NCBI GenBank assembly: GCA_951640165.1
Contig: OX621238.1
Location: 21,848,001 to 21,912,000, forward strand
Reading direction: 5' to 3'
DNA length: 64,000 nt
Source of the DNA: Pseudoips prasinana
Taxonomy: Eukaryota > Arthropoda > Insecta > Lepidoptera > Nolidae
Shown: piece after piece, positions 47,553 through 59,713 of the stretch
Layout: each line of letters begins with the position of its first letter
How positions within the stretch are numbered: the stretch's first letter is position 1
The notes under the pieces: model-generated
Database searches by the model: none
Told to the model about the DNA's origin: nothing
What the model saw: only the letters and a program-made list of their open reading frames with translations
Program-made: the position numbers and the translations under genes

Positions 47553-47661
47553 TTACTAGCTATACATCAGCGGACCTGCCTTTGCAGGTATGTATTTTTT
47601 TATAAATTATTTATAAAAAAATACAAACCTACATAGGCAGGTCCACTAGTATAGCTAGTAA
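47553..47661. mobile_element. Fold-back element, arms about 52 bp
   Basis: TTACTAGCTATAC...GGACCTGCCTTTGC (47553 on) pairs with its near-inverse ending 47661. Only a few differences and about 4 nt separate the arms. Confidence 0.6.
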
Positions 47662-48184
47662 CTATTATTTTAATACGACATTGCAAAGATAAACACATAA
47701 CTATGCATTTTTATTGTTAGCATTGTTCTCATTTAGATCTCAATATCATTAGGTACTATCCAATTACCTCCAAATATCTTCAATATCATCATGCATTGTT
47801 TTTAGTTTGGTTATCCATACTAAGTACATAAAATTAAACTTTTTATTTCGGGCATTTTCAAAAATGTTCACCTCTTTTCTGTAATAGTTAGTGTCTTGTA
47901 ATTGTTTCAGCCTGACAAATCATTAATTCCGATAAGAAATATTGTATTTTCAGTGCGTCATCATGTCAGCCAAATGGCGTCCACAAGTAAATGGAAAGAT
48001 ATACCACGCTTGGCAGACCAATTTATGTATGTAGTACGATGGTCATTTAGAGAGACACAGCTGCCAGTTCTCTGGTAGATATTCCCTCGGGGTGAGATGG
48101 GGCGGGAATAATCGTTGCCGGCAGCAACACAAGTAATAGATACATATTATTACTAAATTAATTAATTGGCCGAAGGATTCTCAC
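47662..48184. other. Intergenic with a LINE scrap
   Basis: CATGTCAGCCAAATGGCGTCCAC at about 47962 resembles an RTE-like 3' end in minus orientation. Confidence 0.35.
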
Positions 48185-48269
48185 CCAGGACAGAATTGTC
48201 TGTTTGTCCTGAGTCTGGGTGTAATTTATCTATATAAGTATGTATATTTTACAAAAAAAGTTGTATATA

Positions 48270-49861
48270 CACACATCAACACAATCTAGGGATATTGAAC
48301 ATTTCATTGATTATCTAGAAAACTATAAACATTTTGTTATGACTGTAAATGGAAGAATTAAAGATAATTTCATGGCCGATATTTAAACATTAACAACACG
48401 ATGCGATTTTGTTTTTCTAATTAATAAAAGTCTTAAATTAATTAAGCCATAGAAAATTACTGAGTGAACAAAAACATTTTATTCTTATAAAATTATTCAA
48501 TCGAATTAAATGAATAAAAATCTTACCAAATCTGATAATCAGTAATCGGTATTTCCTCCTCTAACATTAATCACACAGCGGCAACGATTTTCCATACTTA
48601 AAATTAAGGTGTCAATGTCTTGCTGGGGTATGCAGTCCCAAGTTCTTTTTAAATGTTCGAAAAGTTGTTCTTCTGTTGTCAAGTTGGGCGGAAAATCCCT
48701 CAATGCTCTTCGCTGTAACATGTCCCAGGCGTGTTCAATTGGGTTTAAGTCTGGCGACTGTGGAGGCCAATCTAATACCTGAACATCGTGTTCTCGAAGG
48801 GCGGCCCTCACCAGCCGCGCTGTATGGGAAGGTGCATTGTCATGCATGAGCTGAAATTCTTGCCCCGTTAGGGCCCTGAGCGGGACAATGACACGTTCTA
48901 CTACCTCCTCACGGTATCTATGGGCAGTCATGCTGCCCTGAATCCAAATGAGTTGGGTTCGTCCGCCGATTCGTATTCCTGCCCACACCATAATTGTCCC
49001 GCCTTGGTAAGAGTGGACCTCCTGTGGATGTCGGAGACGGCTGACCCTGCCTGGAGTTCTCCAAACGCGTGTTCGTCTCGAATCTGGATGAAATCCATAG
49101 CGGGACTCATCAGTGAACAGCACCAATGACCATTGTTGATCACTCCATGTCAAATGTTCTTGAGCCCATAAAAGTCGCCTACCGCGATTGCCACGTCGCA
49201 GCGCTGGGACTCGTAGCGGTCTGCGAGCATGAAGACCAACTTCATGCAGCCTCCTTCGCACGGTTTGGTCGCTCACCAGCAGCTGCTGACCCTCCTGGAG
49301 CCTTTGCACTAGTTGCATCGCTGTGATATTGGGTAGTCTTCTGGCGGTCATTTGGAGAAATCGATCCTGTCTCTGAGTGGTAACACGATATCTACCTGTG
49401 TGCCGTTCTGCCACATCTCCAGTAGCGCGATAACGTGACCACAGCCTGGATACCACATTTTGGCTTGTGCCCAGAGACTCAGCAACGACGCGTTGAATAG
49501 CACCGTTTTGTAACATGCCAACTGCCCGTAACATTTCATCTCGACTCAAATGATGGCGTGGCATGACGCTAAAAAGCTTACACAACCAATTGAGAAAAGA
49601 AAATAAAACAATTTATCAGGTTTTCTTCAATTAACACGCAAAAAAAATTTTAATGCAACTTCTTGAAATTAGATACAACTCAAGATTGCGCTGTGCTTTG
49701 CGTGTTTTCATTTGTTTCTCATTTTAATTTTTAAATTTTGAATAAAGAATAGACAAGGTTTAAATCTGTAAATAAACTTTTTAAGGAAACTAAATAGGTT
49801 TTAAACAATAAAGCCATGTTTGATTTCAAAATAACGTATCCCTAGACTTTGTTGATGTGTG
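48270..49861 (-). mobile_element. Complete Tc1-like element, 1592 bp
   Basis: Terminal inverted repeats begin CACACATCAACA at 48270 and, inverted, end at 49861. They match over about 25 bp with two differences (…TCTAGGGATA). TA flanks both sides (48268-48269 and 49862-49863). The transposase frame inside is open. Confidence 0.9.
48539..49564 (-). CDS. Tc1-like transposase, DD34E
   Basis: The 341-residue protein is of normal Tc1 length. I take the ATG at 49564 (MPRHHLSRDEMLRAVGML); the seven codons upstream start with TTG. Paired helix-turn-helix segments occupy about residues 8-115, with GRYR (57-60) in the linker where Tc1 proteins carry a GRPR-like motif. The catalytic triad is D152 (FTDESRYGF), D242 (LMHDNAPSHTA) and E277 (SPDLNPIEHAW), with 34 residues between the last two. 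No stop or frameshift interrupts it, and the codons are much GC-richer than the surroundings, in keeping with a recent arrival. It would cut and paste the element at TA. Confidence 0.93.
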   Translation of the reverse strand: MPRHHLSRDEMLRAVGMLQNGAIQRVVAESLGTSQNVVSRLWSRYRATGDVAERHTGRYRVTTQRQDRFLQMTARRLPNITAMQLVQRLQEGQQLLVSDQTVRRRLHEVGLHARRPLRVPALRRGNRGRRLLWAQEHLTWSDQQWSLVLFTDESRYGFHPDSRRTRVWRTPGRVSRLRHPQEVHSYQGGTIMVWAGIRIGGRTQLIWIQGSMTAHRYREEVVERVIVPLRALTGQEFQLMHDNAPSHTARLVRAALREHDVQVLDWPPQSPDLNPIEHAWDMLQRRALRDFPPNLTTEEQLFEHLKRTWDCIPQQDIDTLILSMENRCRCVINVRGGNTDY

Positions 49862-50034
49862 TACAGTATATCTGTTATCTGGTTTCCATGGTACAAGCTC
49901 TGCTTAGTTCGGGATAAGATAAGTCAGTTTATTTCGGGATCAGATGTCCGTGTGTAAATAATGTCCCTGGATGTTATTATTATTACATGTATTTCATAAA
50001 TATTAATTCAAAATAAAATAACAATTAGGTATAT

Positions 50035-50090
50035 AGAATGTAGGAAATTAGTTATGTGGAGCAATCCACATAATTAATTTCCTACATTCT
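50035..50090. repeat. 26-bp hairpin, one mismatch, 4-nt loop
   Basis: Arms 50035-50060 and 50065-50090 pair around GCAA. The core is TAGGAAATTA and TTATGTGGA. Confidence 0.85.
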
Positions 50091-50338
50091 CATCAATATA
50101 TTACAGAATATTTACCGATATTACCATAATATTCATCTGATAATTTAAAATAAACATGCACTTGAAATCTAGTTGTCGTCCCTATCTAAATTGAAAGCGA
50201 TGACCGTCGCATGTCGGTCTAGGCCGCGTGCGTATCATACTAAGATATAGGCGGTAGCGGAAAAGTGCATAAATGGTTACTCTCAATATTTATTGAAAAC
50301 GGTGAACTAATAGTACGTGAACTAATGGTAAAACAGAC

Positions 50339-50575
50339 GGGCCTGTGGCGTGGATGGTAAATGCTTGCTTTGCACGCCGCAGGTCGTGGGTTCGATTCCC
50401 ACCCAGGACAAATATATGTGTGCATGAACATGTCTGTTTGTCCTGAGTCTGCATGTACTTAATTATCTATATAAGTAGTATATCAGTTATCTGGTTTCCA
50501 TAGTAGGTACAAGCTTTGCTTAGTTTCAGATCAGATGACCATGTTGAACAATATATATAAATATTATTATTATTT
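50339..50575 (+). mobile_element. SINE family A, near full length
   Basis: GGGCCTGTGGCGTGGATGG, GGTCGTGGGTTCGATTCCC and the complete body are present. The tail is (TAT)n. Confidence 0.8.
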
Positions 50576-50849
50576 ATTTATTTGTATTAAAAGGAATTAT
50601 CTTTGAACATTAGTACCTGAGCATGGCCGTATTGTGTTTTATTATATATGGATTGATCTATCAACGCCCTAGAATTTCGTCATATACGACAAAATTCTTT
50701 CACCAGAATAAAAAGAACTATCGGAAAAAATGCCTTATTCCACTTTAAAATTGACACTCACGGATTACGGACAAAAATATTTAGTAATAGGATTGGGCTG
50801 TTCCTACTGTAGACATCGCTAATTCTGTTTGCATTCATAAATTTAATCG

Positions 50850-50960
50850 TCCGGTGGGTCTCAAACCTGCACCATCTACCAATCCGGGGTAGGCGCTCTG
50901 CGTTAAGCTACGAACGATATACGCCGGCAGATCAAATTTAGGATTCCCTTGCTAACACCC
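50850..50960 (-). mobile_element. SINE family E, second copy
   Basis: CGTAGCTTAACGCAGAGCGC and a B-box-like GGTTTGAGACCC on the minus strand match 20645-20765. Confidence 0.6.
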
Positions 50961-52571
50961 TTCCGGAGGATGTAGGTATTATCTTATCGGTTTTGTTTTT
51001 CTAGAAACATGGCCAACTGATATGCTCACAGTTGCATGTGAAAGATCATATCCTTATCAAATGACCATACCTTCATCAAATGCTATAAAATTAAAATCTA
51101 TGTGCATTGTTTTCTTATGCATTAATTCGCGTATATCCTACAGCTTGCACCAAAACATTAAATATTGCAAGCAAACATATGCCATCTAACAACTGGTAAT
51201 GTTTGGGCACGTTAGGGACCCAGAAAGAATGCAGACAAGGTCGCCTACAGGTCCAACAACTTTTATAAGAATCACATACCTCACAGAGCTTGATTTGCAT
51301 AGAAGAAAGTTTATTATTATACTAATCTATATAAGGCGCGGTGGTTCTTTTTGGCTAGAGAATGACATCATATTTAATTAGATGCACCGCACCTATATAC
51401 CTTTATATATCAACTAAGTAATACAAGTATAGCCCAGATGCATGATTGGAGCTTACACTTTAAGAAACATGTTACGGAAAATAAATCATATTGATCAGTT
51501 ATGATCTTTAAGTCTCCGCAATTACTAATCAATCCTTAAATTTAGTTGGTCCTAAGTTAAACCAGTTTGTCTTAAAGTCGAGTTTAGGTAAAGTTACTTC
51601 GAATTATTAGATCTATATTTATATTGGCCTTAACCGCCTAAAATTATTAAATTATCCAATGCATAGTGCAGTTAAGGTAAGTTGTTTTAGAATTTCCATT
51701 CACCATTGATTTGTGTGTGTGTCTATCTTGAATATGCTCTAGTATCAACAAATATAAACCAAAATGGCTTAATATTTTCTAGACATATTTTATTATTTCC
51801 TTGTTATCACAATTAGTTAAAACAATTATCTTTAAGAAATGAGCATATTGTCACATTTCACTTAGATAAGGCAGTATTATTTTATATTGATGTTTTCGTG
51901 AATTTCTTCATCTGCGCACTTAAATCATCGCGTAATTAAATCATCGCACACGGACCGTCGGAACACGTCGCTCTATTTTCGAGGCAGGCATTTAATGCAC
52001 GCATCCTATTGAATATGAAATTAAAGTAACCCCATATTTTGACAGCAGGTAATAATCGCTAATATACAAGTAGCCACACTATTCAACATTTTGGTCCTTT
52101 GAGCCGGATGAAAATGTTCAAACCAATTTCATTCACGAGTATTGCAGTTAATAGGACAGAAAATCACTAATATTTTATTAGACTGACAAGTCAAGGTACA
52201 AGAGTTAAGTAGACACTGACGGCCACAGCAGGCTTCATCATCACACGCAACTGTTTAAAATAGTGTGTAAATGTTATATCACTAATTACGAGGGAATGAG
52301 TTAACGCCGACGTAAAATGTGACGTAGATGATTCGCGTAATGTGTGTTTAAAACACTGATTACATGATGTTTCGTTTCAAATGATTAGATCCAATGAATT
52401 AAGTTTAATGATACTTTAGTGTGGATCACTTTTGCATTTGATACTTACTATGTACTTTTGACTCAATACCCAAGATGGAGTTTAAAGGTAGTCTAGTATT
52501 GTTTTGACTCAGTAGATACTGAATCTTCCTTCTCATCTAGAGGTCTCATCAATGATCCTCGTGCGAGGCAA
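50961..52571. other. AT-rich stretch, nothing recognised
   Basis: Two opposite 60-codon frames near 51115-51381 have no motif. Confidence 0.4.
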
Positions 52572-52740
52572 TAATAATATTTGTGTTCATGGACATGTCT
52601 TTTGTCTTCTTCTGGGTGTTTTTTGTCTATTGTTTGTATATATTTACAAAAAAGTATATAAGTATTTCTATCTGTTGTCTACTGTCCACATTACAAGCTT
52701 TGCTTAGGGTTGGGCTAACTGATCCCGCATATTTATTAAC
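52572..52740 (+). mobile_element. SINE family A, diverged, no head
   Basis: GTTCATGGACATGTC, TCTGGGTG, TATTTACAAAAAAG and ACAAGCTTTGCTTAG occur in family order. Confidence 0.55.
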
Positions 52741-53045
52741 CTTCTATTTATCATAAGCGAACCAATGAGGTGACTTTATCCATAGTTTGTTTATTAATTT
52801 TGAGTCAAACTCGGTATTCCTATTAAATATTATTGAAGGATGGAGACAATCCCGATGCAGGCTGTTTTGATGAATGAATATTAAAGAAATATTGTAAAAT
52901 ATTTATCGGTGTAGTTATATTACTAGATAAACCAAAGCAATCATAGTTATGTGGTGTATTTTTTTCTACCTAAGACTCTAGTAAAGGTTCTTAAAAATTT
53001 AATTCATTAGCTACCGTATTTGTAATACAAGCGCAAAATAGCTAT

Positions 53046-53322
53046 ACTTAATAATAATAATATCCTTGGACATTATTTACACACCGCCATCTGGTCCCAA
53101 ACTAAGCAGAGCTTATCCTATGGAAACCAGATAACAGATATACCTACTACATATACTACTTTTCTTTTGTAAATACATTTTTATATAGATAAATACATCC
53201 AGACTCAGGACAAAGAGACATGTTCATCACATCATTCACAAACATATCTGTCCTGGGTGGGAATCGAACCCACGACCTCCGGCGTGAAAAGCAAGCATTT
53301 TCCAACCACGCCAACAGGTCCT
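53046..53322 (-). mobile_element. SINE family A, full length
   Basis: Minus strand: CCTGTTGGCGTGGTTGG, GGTCGTGGGTTCGATTCCC and the complete body, ending in (TTA)n. It is one of the best-preserved copies. Confidence 0.8.
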
Positions 53323-55306
53323 TCTTAATAGGAATGTTAAGATGATTCTAGCAGAACAATGGTTATTTTAATAATTATTGATGAATTGAATTCACAATTC
53401 CCATCTTATATTTGAAGCTAGAGTCAAAAGAATTCAAGGAAACAAGAATATATACTCGTGGATGCTGTAACTCGATGCGTTAATAAGAAGGAACTCATTC
53501 AATGTTTACTGAACCCAATGATCACAAACATCGTTTCTCAATTATGTCATCCATGCACCAATTTTATAAGAACAATACAAATACCCATTCACCTTGACTA
53601 CCACTAACTTGAGAGCAAACACCTGGCAAGGATCATGCACAATAGATTATTTTACACAAGGTCTCAGAAGTGCCCACGTCAAATCATGACGGTTGCAATT
53701 TATTTGCGCTCGTAAACTTATATGGAATGACAAGAAGCCTAAACGTGTGAATCATATGACAATAACGAAGTAAGTGAAGAATGATTACACTTTTTCGACT
53801 ATGACAATAAGGAAGGAACTTTATTATAAAATGTTAATCCCACCAAGTAGTGTTAAGAACGTACTACTAACGCTAATTACGTAATAACGGGAACGGTGTT
53901 ATATAGCAACAAAAACTAAGTGCAAGTGGACATACAGGTGCACCTTGTATCCGGTTATTAATCTCCGTCAATAATAAAGTGTTTTTCTTTTTTGTCCATA
54001 CTAAGAAATACCTACTAGTTTACATACATTTTACCAAGACATATAAAACTAATCACTAAATAAAAAAAAAATTAAACATTTACCAAAGCGAACGTTTACC
54101 ACAATATTTAATTATTCATTATCCGTAAATAATTATTTATCACAATTTTATTTATTTCAGTTATTCAGAAGATATGATAGTAATAATAATTTTTTTTATT
54201 AATTTATGTCTTTATTCATACATTATTAAAAGAAATGATAATAAGAATAAAAATAAAATATAATACAGTCCTCCTGGCCAAGTTTAGGCCATGGCGGCCT
54301 GAACATCATTAGTCATTATCTGTGAACATGTAGGTATACGTAGTGGACAAAACATATGAGCTTAATTTTTCTATGTAATTGAACAACGCGTATAATATCT
54401 ACTTACAAAATACAATTTTCACATAAATAGTACAAACTTCCCAAACAAAACTTTCAATCAGCGCATGTTTTATGTGCAGTTAAAATTCTTCTTTTAGATT
54501 TCACAAATTGGTTTATCTTAATTTGTTTCATGGGAGAATTACGATCCTTAAATTTCCTCCATTATTTATGTTACACTTTGTAAAGTAGTTACCATAACAC
54601 AATTAGAAGAAACTAAATCTAAACGTACATATGTACAACTTTCGAAGGTTCCACAGCATGTTTATACCGAAAAGATAATCTGTGAAACTGTAGTGCATTG
54701 AATTATTAATCAATCGAATGACGCATACATCCTCCCACTTTATTCACGTGTTTTCCATTAATTATACCTATTAATGTATTACAACAGCATACATATTTAA
54801 TTTTGTAATTAACACCCAACAACAGTATCCGCGGCTACATTATTCAATTACACCGATAACTATCTGTCCGCATACAAAAGCAACAATGACATATATAGTT
54901 TCGGACAGCGATATAAAACCAAACAGACCATACGCCAATATGTGAAATATCCCTATCTAGAACAAAACAATGTTATCAGCGATGCAACTGTAGGTCACCA
55001 GCAAACAATACTCTAAAGCCTTGTTCACAAAATTCACCCAACAAACGCTCAAGGCTTCACTTATAAGAGAGAACAGTGAGAACGTTGCTCAATGTCACTT
55101 AAGCCTAATGATTAAGGCACGCCAAGACGAGATGTATTACTTGCATTATATCAATGCGCGTAATACTTCCTATTGTAACGCTAAGTTGTAAATTTGTTGT
55201 AAAGCTAGTACATACCTTCGTCAACAAGAGTAACTTATGAGGTCGAGGTTATGGGATTCATTCTTAAGCTAAACCACTATTTATATGCATAATGAGTAAG
55301 TAGTAT
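53323..55306. other. Long AT-rich stretch, nothing recognised
   Basis: A minus-strand LINE-like tail may lie near 54200-54300 (GGCCTAAACTTGGCCAGGAG on the minus strand, then A-rich). Nothing else. Confidence 0.35.
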
Positions 55307-55390
55307 GTTCTCATTGGTCCAGGAGTAGCTTGTACAGCAGACAATGAGTAGCCGTATTCAATTGGTAGGTCGAGCCAAAAAGGTTTTGGT
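55307..55390 (+). mobile_element. SINE family D fragment
   Basis: TTCTCATTGGTCCAGGAGTAGC, CAGACAATGAG and GAGCCAAAAAGG match the copy at 58340. Confidence 0.5.
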
Positions 55391-55409
55391 TGGCAAAACA
55401 AAAATTGGA

Positions 55410-55450
55410 CTTTAGGTGCACACAACACGACATGTTGTGTGCACCTAAAG
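55410..55450. repeat. Perfect 18-bp hairpin, 5-nt loop
   Basis: CTTTAGGTGCACACAACA (55410-55427) pairs exactly with 55433-55450 around CGACA. Confidence 0.85.
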
Positions 55451-55882
55451 CCTTTGGTCATACGCCTGTCTTGCCTTTGGCCTTTTTGATTTATCGTTTT
55501 TTGTCCCAATAGGAATCTCTTGTAGCAAACCCAAGAGGCAAAAAAAGAAGAAGAATCAGAGCATAAAATCTATTATTACCTTTACTTATCAGATTATATC
55601 ATCTTAATAAAAATTGTGTACGACATGCATTAATTAGAAACGATGATATATAAATTACACCATAAACCATCGAATTTACCATTGCACCAGTTACAATAAT
55701 TTGTCATTGGGTTTGATAAAAGCCGAAACCATACAGGTTACTCCATCAGCCATTTGATTTATTAACAAACGGAATTGATTGCAATCTCCCGGCACTGTTA
55801 CTAAACTGTGGCACTCTAGTTCGTACAATGAACTTTCAAGAGTGCATTAGCATATTGAAAATCACGATAATATATCCGTAAA

Positions 55883-56098
55883 TCCTACCAATATCATAAA
55901 TGTGGAAGTTTGTGAGTATCGAAATATAGATTCTTTCACGCAAAAAGTACGGCACAGATTTTGATGAAACTTTGTAGTAATATAGCTTATATATCCAAAT
56001 AACACATAGGCTATATTATAATTAAAGTTTTGTTTTTTCTGGTGCAATCAAGTGTACTGTATCTATTGAGTAGTAGAATAACCGCGAGGCATAGCTAG
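55883..56098 (+). mobile_element. Helitron-like element with extra internal sequence
   Basis: A|TCCTACCAATATCATAAATG opens and CCGCGAGGCATAGCTAG|T closes it. Compared with 7692-7880, about 50 bp near 56035-56080 are not shared. Confidence 0.65.
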
Positions 56099-56214
56099 TC
56101 TGTTATTTCTTTATTATTTTTAATTAGTTTTTGATTTGTTAACTTATGAAACTGATAGTATTCACAAAAAAATTAAGGCAGAATCATCTTAATATTACAG
56201 TTTGTGTATATATT

Positions 56215-56525
56215 ATTATATATGTAATATATTTATAAATGTATATATATATAATATATTTTTCTATATATTTATATGTATATATATATATATATACCTA
56301 TATATTTATGTAGTTATAGTATAGTGTGTAGTTATGTAACTATTGTATTTATACGATTGTATTTTATAGTACTTCTCAAGTATTTTAGTAACTTTTATTA
56401 TACTTGGTCTATAGTGCACCTACCATATTATCTCTGCATCACCCTAAGGTTGACTGGGAGAGAATGCCTTTGGCATTAAGTCCGCCTTTGTACAGTTTTG
56501 TGCAATAAGTATAAATAAATAAAAT
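56215..56525 (+). mobile_element. LINE 3' end with (TA)n
   Basis: After a (TA)n region the text runs GACTGGGAGAGAATGCCTTT and ATTAAGTCCGCCTTTGTACAG and ends in AATAAATAAAATAAA. The same unit recurs at 57571-57775. Confidence 0.6.
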
Positions 56526-57471
56526 AAAAATAAATAAATAGTAATCATGTTTTAATATTTAATTCGACACAATAATGCTTACATCTGTCATTATTTATTT
56601 CGCCAAATCTGAAATAAAAATGCAGTCCATCAGCTATTTCACCTCACGGCAATGTAACTGATATAAGGGAAGTTAGTAGGTATAATAAGTGTCCAATGAA
56701 ACAGAAAATAGCTTCACGCAAAATGGCGTAGGTCTTTTTGCGTAAGAATCGCCTTAATGCATGCATGAAGATAATAAAAATTAACGGAAACATATTCCAT
56801 TGGTAAAAAAATACATTTAAGATAATTTACACACGATTTTAAATGTTTATTTGTATATCATAGGTATATCTTCATATTAAAAAGCTATCGGTAAGATTTT
56901 CATAAAACAGCTAAGTGTAGGAATATACTGATAGATAGGATGAAGATTTAGACTTCCAAGCCAGGATAATCAACTTTGGTTTTTCCCCTTAAAAGGGTAC
57001 AAGTTAAACCAGAATATTAATTAACTGCTTTGTAAAACTACTATTGTACTTGTGAACGTGACTATAAATATAGTACGTATATCGTTACGGTCTCTAATCT
57101 TGGTAAGAGCAAATAGGAACTAATTTAGAGACGACTAAATGCGATTACGATATCGTAGAACTGTGTCAATTGCGTACCGAAAATTTGAAATCTTTGAACG
57201 TTAACTGTTGCAGTGAGATAATTAATATTCTCAACACAGGCGTAAGACAAATGAAAACATGCAATCTAAATGCACCACGTGCTTCTACAAATGTTTGTAT
57301 CGAATTATTGACACAAATTACGGTAGTTTAGTAGAAGGAAATCACACGTATCGGAAGAACAAACGCGTTTAGTACCCCAGGACTATGATTAAGTAAACAC
57401 ATCTACCTCTTTATGTGGCTCAAAGTAGAAATGTCAGGTTCGTAAATATAATACTCAGTAGCAGCTTTGAC
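56526..57471. other. AT-rich stretch, nothing recognised
   Basis: No gene or repeat recognised. Confidence 0.4.
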
Positions 57472-57915
57472 AGCCTTGTTGGTCTAGTGGTCAGTAACTC
57501 TGACTGCTAAGCCAGGAGACATGGGTTTCATCCCCATCCAGGACAAATCTTTGTGAGATGGGCAAGATATATATATATATATATATATATTTATTTATAG
57601 TATAGTATGTAGTTATGTAATTATTGTATTTATACGATCGTATTTTATTATACTTTGTCTATAGTGCATCTATCTACCATATTATCTCTGCATCACCCTA
57701 AGGTTGACTGGGAGAGAATGCCTTTGGCATTAAGTCCGCCTTTGTACAGTTTTGTGCAATAAGTGTAAATAAATTATTTGTTCTGTATCTGGGTGAAATT
57801 TATCTGTAATATGCGTATTTAGAAATATTGAAGCATGTTTATCAGTTGTCTGGTTGCCATAGTACAAGCTCTGCCTAGTTTGGCAGTGTATTAAGTAGTT
57901 GTCCCAAGATGTTTA
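57472..57915 (+). mobile_element. SINE family B split by a LINE 3' end
   Basis: The head (TTGGTCTAGTGGTCAGTAAC, CATGGGTTTCATCCCCATCC) ends near 57570; the body resumes near 57773 (TTATTTGTTCTGTATCTGGG). Confidence 0.65.
57571..57775 (+). mobile_element. LINE 3' end, second copy
   Basis: It begins in (TA)n (57568-57591) and shares TATTTATACGATCGTATTTTA, GACTGGGAGAGAATGCCTTT and the TGTGCAATAAG end with 56215-56525. It lacks about 30 bp in the middle. Confidence 0.6.
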
Positions 57916-58339
57916 TTTACTTTATAATATATAGAGGAAGAACGATGGTCCCTTTTTTGAAAAACTAATCCATCGGTCTTGCACATGATCCCTTTCCTGT
58001 CATATACCTTTCAATCAGACCATGATATAGATGACATAGAGGGTGCGTTTGCGCATGGACTTGTGCACTATATAATGTTTCCTTTAAGTTTGGCCACTGT
58101 AGCCGAAAAACGAGCAGGATCGCTATTATTAAGTTTGTGTAATTTCATCCCGTCTACTTAAAACCTATCCATAACAATCAGTACGATGAGGAGTTGCAGC
58201 TAGTTGCACTCACCGGTCCGTAAATGATCGGCGAGTTAAAGTAGGCGCGCCTGTGCCTTAAAATGCGTAGGCGCCGAGATCGGGGATTCAGATTCGACCT
58301 CCGTACAGGGCAACTATTTATATGTGACCCATATGTAGT
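57916..58339. other. Intergenic with a possible SINE scrap
   Basis: CAGGGCAACTATTTATATGTGACCC at 58305 resembles the family C body. No gene. Confidence 0.35.
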
Positions 58340-58470
58340 AAAGTAGTAGTGTCTCATTGTTCTAGCGGCAGCTTGTTCAACCGCAGACAATGAAGTCTTG
58401 GATTCAAATCCCGATTTGGGCCAAAAAGTGTTTTCGGCATTTTCTGTAAAGAAATATCTCAGCCCGTAGT
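58340..58470 (+). mobile_element. SINE family D
   Basis: TCTCATTGTTCTAGCGGCAGC (A-box-like) and GGATTCAAATCCCG (B-box-like) are followed by GGGCCAAAAAGTG. Confidence 0.55.
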
Positions 58471-58617
58471 TGGAACTTGGCAGTATTTACAAACTCATGC
58501 CATGTTGGTCGCCCCATCCGATCATGAGAGTGATGGAATAGAAAGTGGCCGTGTGTTTCTGTACAGACATGTACACTATGATATGTCCAGTGTGTTATAG
58601 TATTATTATTATGTATA

Positions 58618-58850
58618 TGGTTGTTCAGATGGTGGAGGCCTTTGTTCAGCAGTGGAAGTCTTTCGGCTGATATGATGATATAGTTGTTCAGAGTTTGGCT
58701 GTACTTTATTTCGTAAATTGCATGTTTATAAATTGCTTCGTGATAGGTATAATTTCTACAACGCACAATTTAAGCAAGACCGGAATTTGTGGAGATTCTT
58801 GTGGGAGGCCTTTGTCCAGTTTCATTCGGGTGATATGATGATAAGCAATA
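58618..58850 (+). mobile_element. Two RTE-type LINE 3' ends in a row
   Basis: GGTGGAGGCCTTTGTTCAGC with TTTCGGCTGATATGATGAT (58630-58680) and GACCGGAATTTGTGGAG with GGGAGGCCTTTGTCCAG (58780-58845) are both copies of the WRxxGEAFVQ coding end. Confidence 0.6.
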
Positions 58851-59383
58851 AGTATAATAAAATATATGATGCTCGAAATACAACCGGGCGATGCAAACCA
58901 GTTTTATATACAACATTTTTACAAAAAGATGTAGTTTGGTAGGTCATGACTTTGCTTATTGCGCAAACGGCGGACTTGCAGCAGTGCTATTTGGTGAAAG
59001 CAATCACAATTCCTGTAATCCTACTTGGAACTATTCCGTAATCATGTCAACCCGTCAAACCACACGTTTAAAATAGACAAGAAACAATTATATAATAAGG
59101 TTTCTATAATTAGATAAGTCGGTGCCGTATATCGCCGTCAAACAGAACCATATTATTTAATGTCTGGTCAATGGTACATTGTTATGCGTGCATACGTATC
59201 GCGCATTCATAATTAGTAGAGAAAGGTGGGAAAAACTGGCATGATAGGCGCCGATTATATGAACTTGGCTCTTTGCCATTTTCTTATGCATGTCCTTCAG
59301 ATTCCTCAGTGGAATTTATGTGAGATTAAATCTGAGTTATTCTTTAAAGGAAGCGATGGTTTTAAATGGCTCTTTATTTTATA
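58851..59383. other. Intergenic, nothing recognised
   Basis: No gene or repeat recognised. Confidence 0.4.
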
Positions 59384-59560
59384 CTAGCTGTGCCGCGCGG
59401 TTTTACCCCCGTTAAACTTTATAAATTATAGCCTATGTGTTAATCCAGGGTGTCAACTTACTCCATAACAAATTTTATTTAAATCGCTCCAGCCGTTTAG
59501 ACGTGAAGAAGTAAAAAACATACACACTCACAAACTTTCGCCCTTATAATATTAGTGTGA
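59384..59560 (-). mobile_element. Non-autonomous Helitron-like element
   Basis: On the minus strand A|TCACACTAATATTATAAGGG opens at 59560 and GCGCGGCACAGCTAG|T closes at 59384. Confidence 0.7.
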
Positions 59561-59568
59561 TGCTTGTT

Positions 59569-59713
59569 ATGTACAGACGCCAGCAGATCAAGCTACCCCA
59601 ATCTGTCAAATTTCCCCAATTGAAAATGAACCTGAGGCTTTTGTGACAAAGTGGAAAATCTTTAAAAGAAATTTGATAGATTTGGGTAACTAGATGTGCT
59701 GGCGTCTGTACAT
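59569..59713. mobile_element. 145-bp MITE
   Basis: GTACAGACGCCAGCA at 59571 pairs with TGCTGGCGTCTGTAC ending 59711. Looser pairing extends about 45 bp inward, and AT flanks both sides. It lies 8 bp from the Helitron-like element. Confidence 0.65.

Larger units (their letters stand above)
48185..49980 (+). mobile_element. SINE family A split by a Tc1-like element
   Basis: The left part (CACCCAGGACAG ... ACAAAAAAAGTTGTA) ends at 48269 and the right part (CAGTATATCTGTTATCTGG ...) resumes after 49863. Removing the insertion and one TA restores the family order. A short internal duplication (GGGATAAGAT ... GGGATCAGATG) lies near 49908-49946. Confidence 0.75.

Noticed and set aside
58404..58766. 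120-codon minus-strand frame
   Set aside because: It crosses a SINE and an RTE end read on the wrong strand and has no motif.
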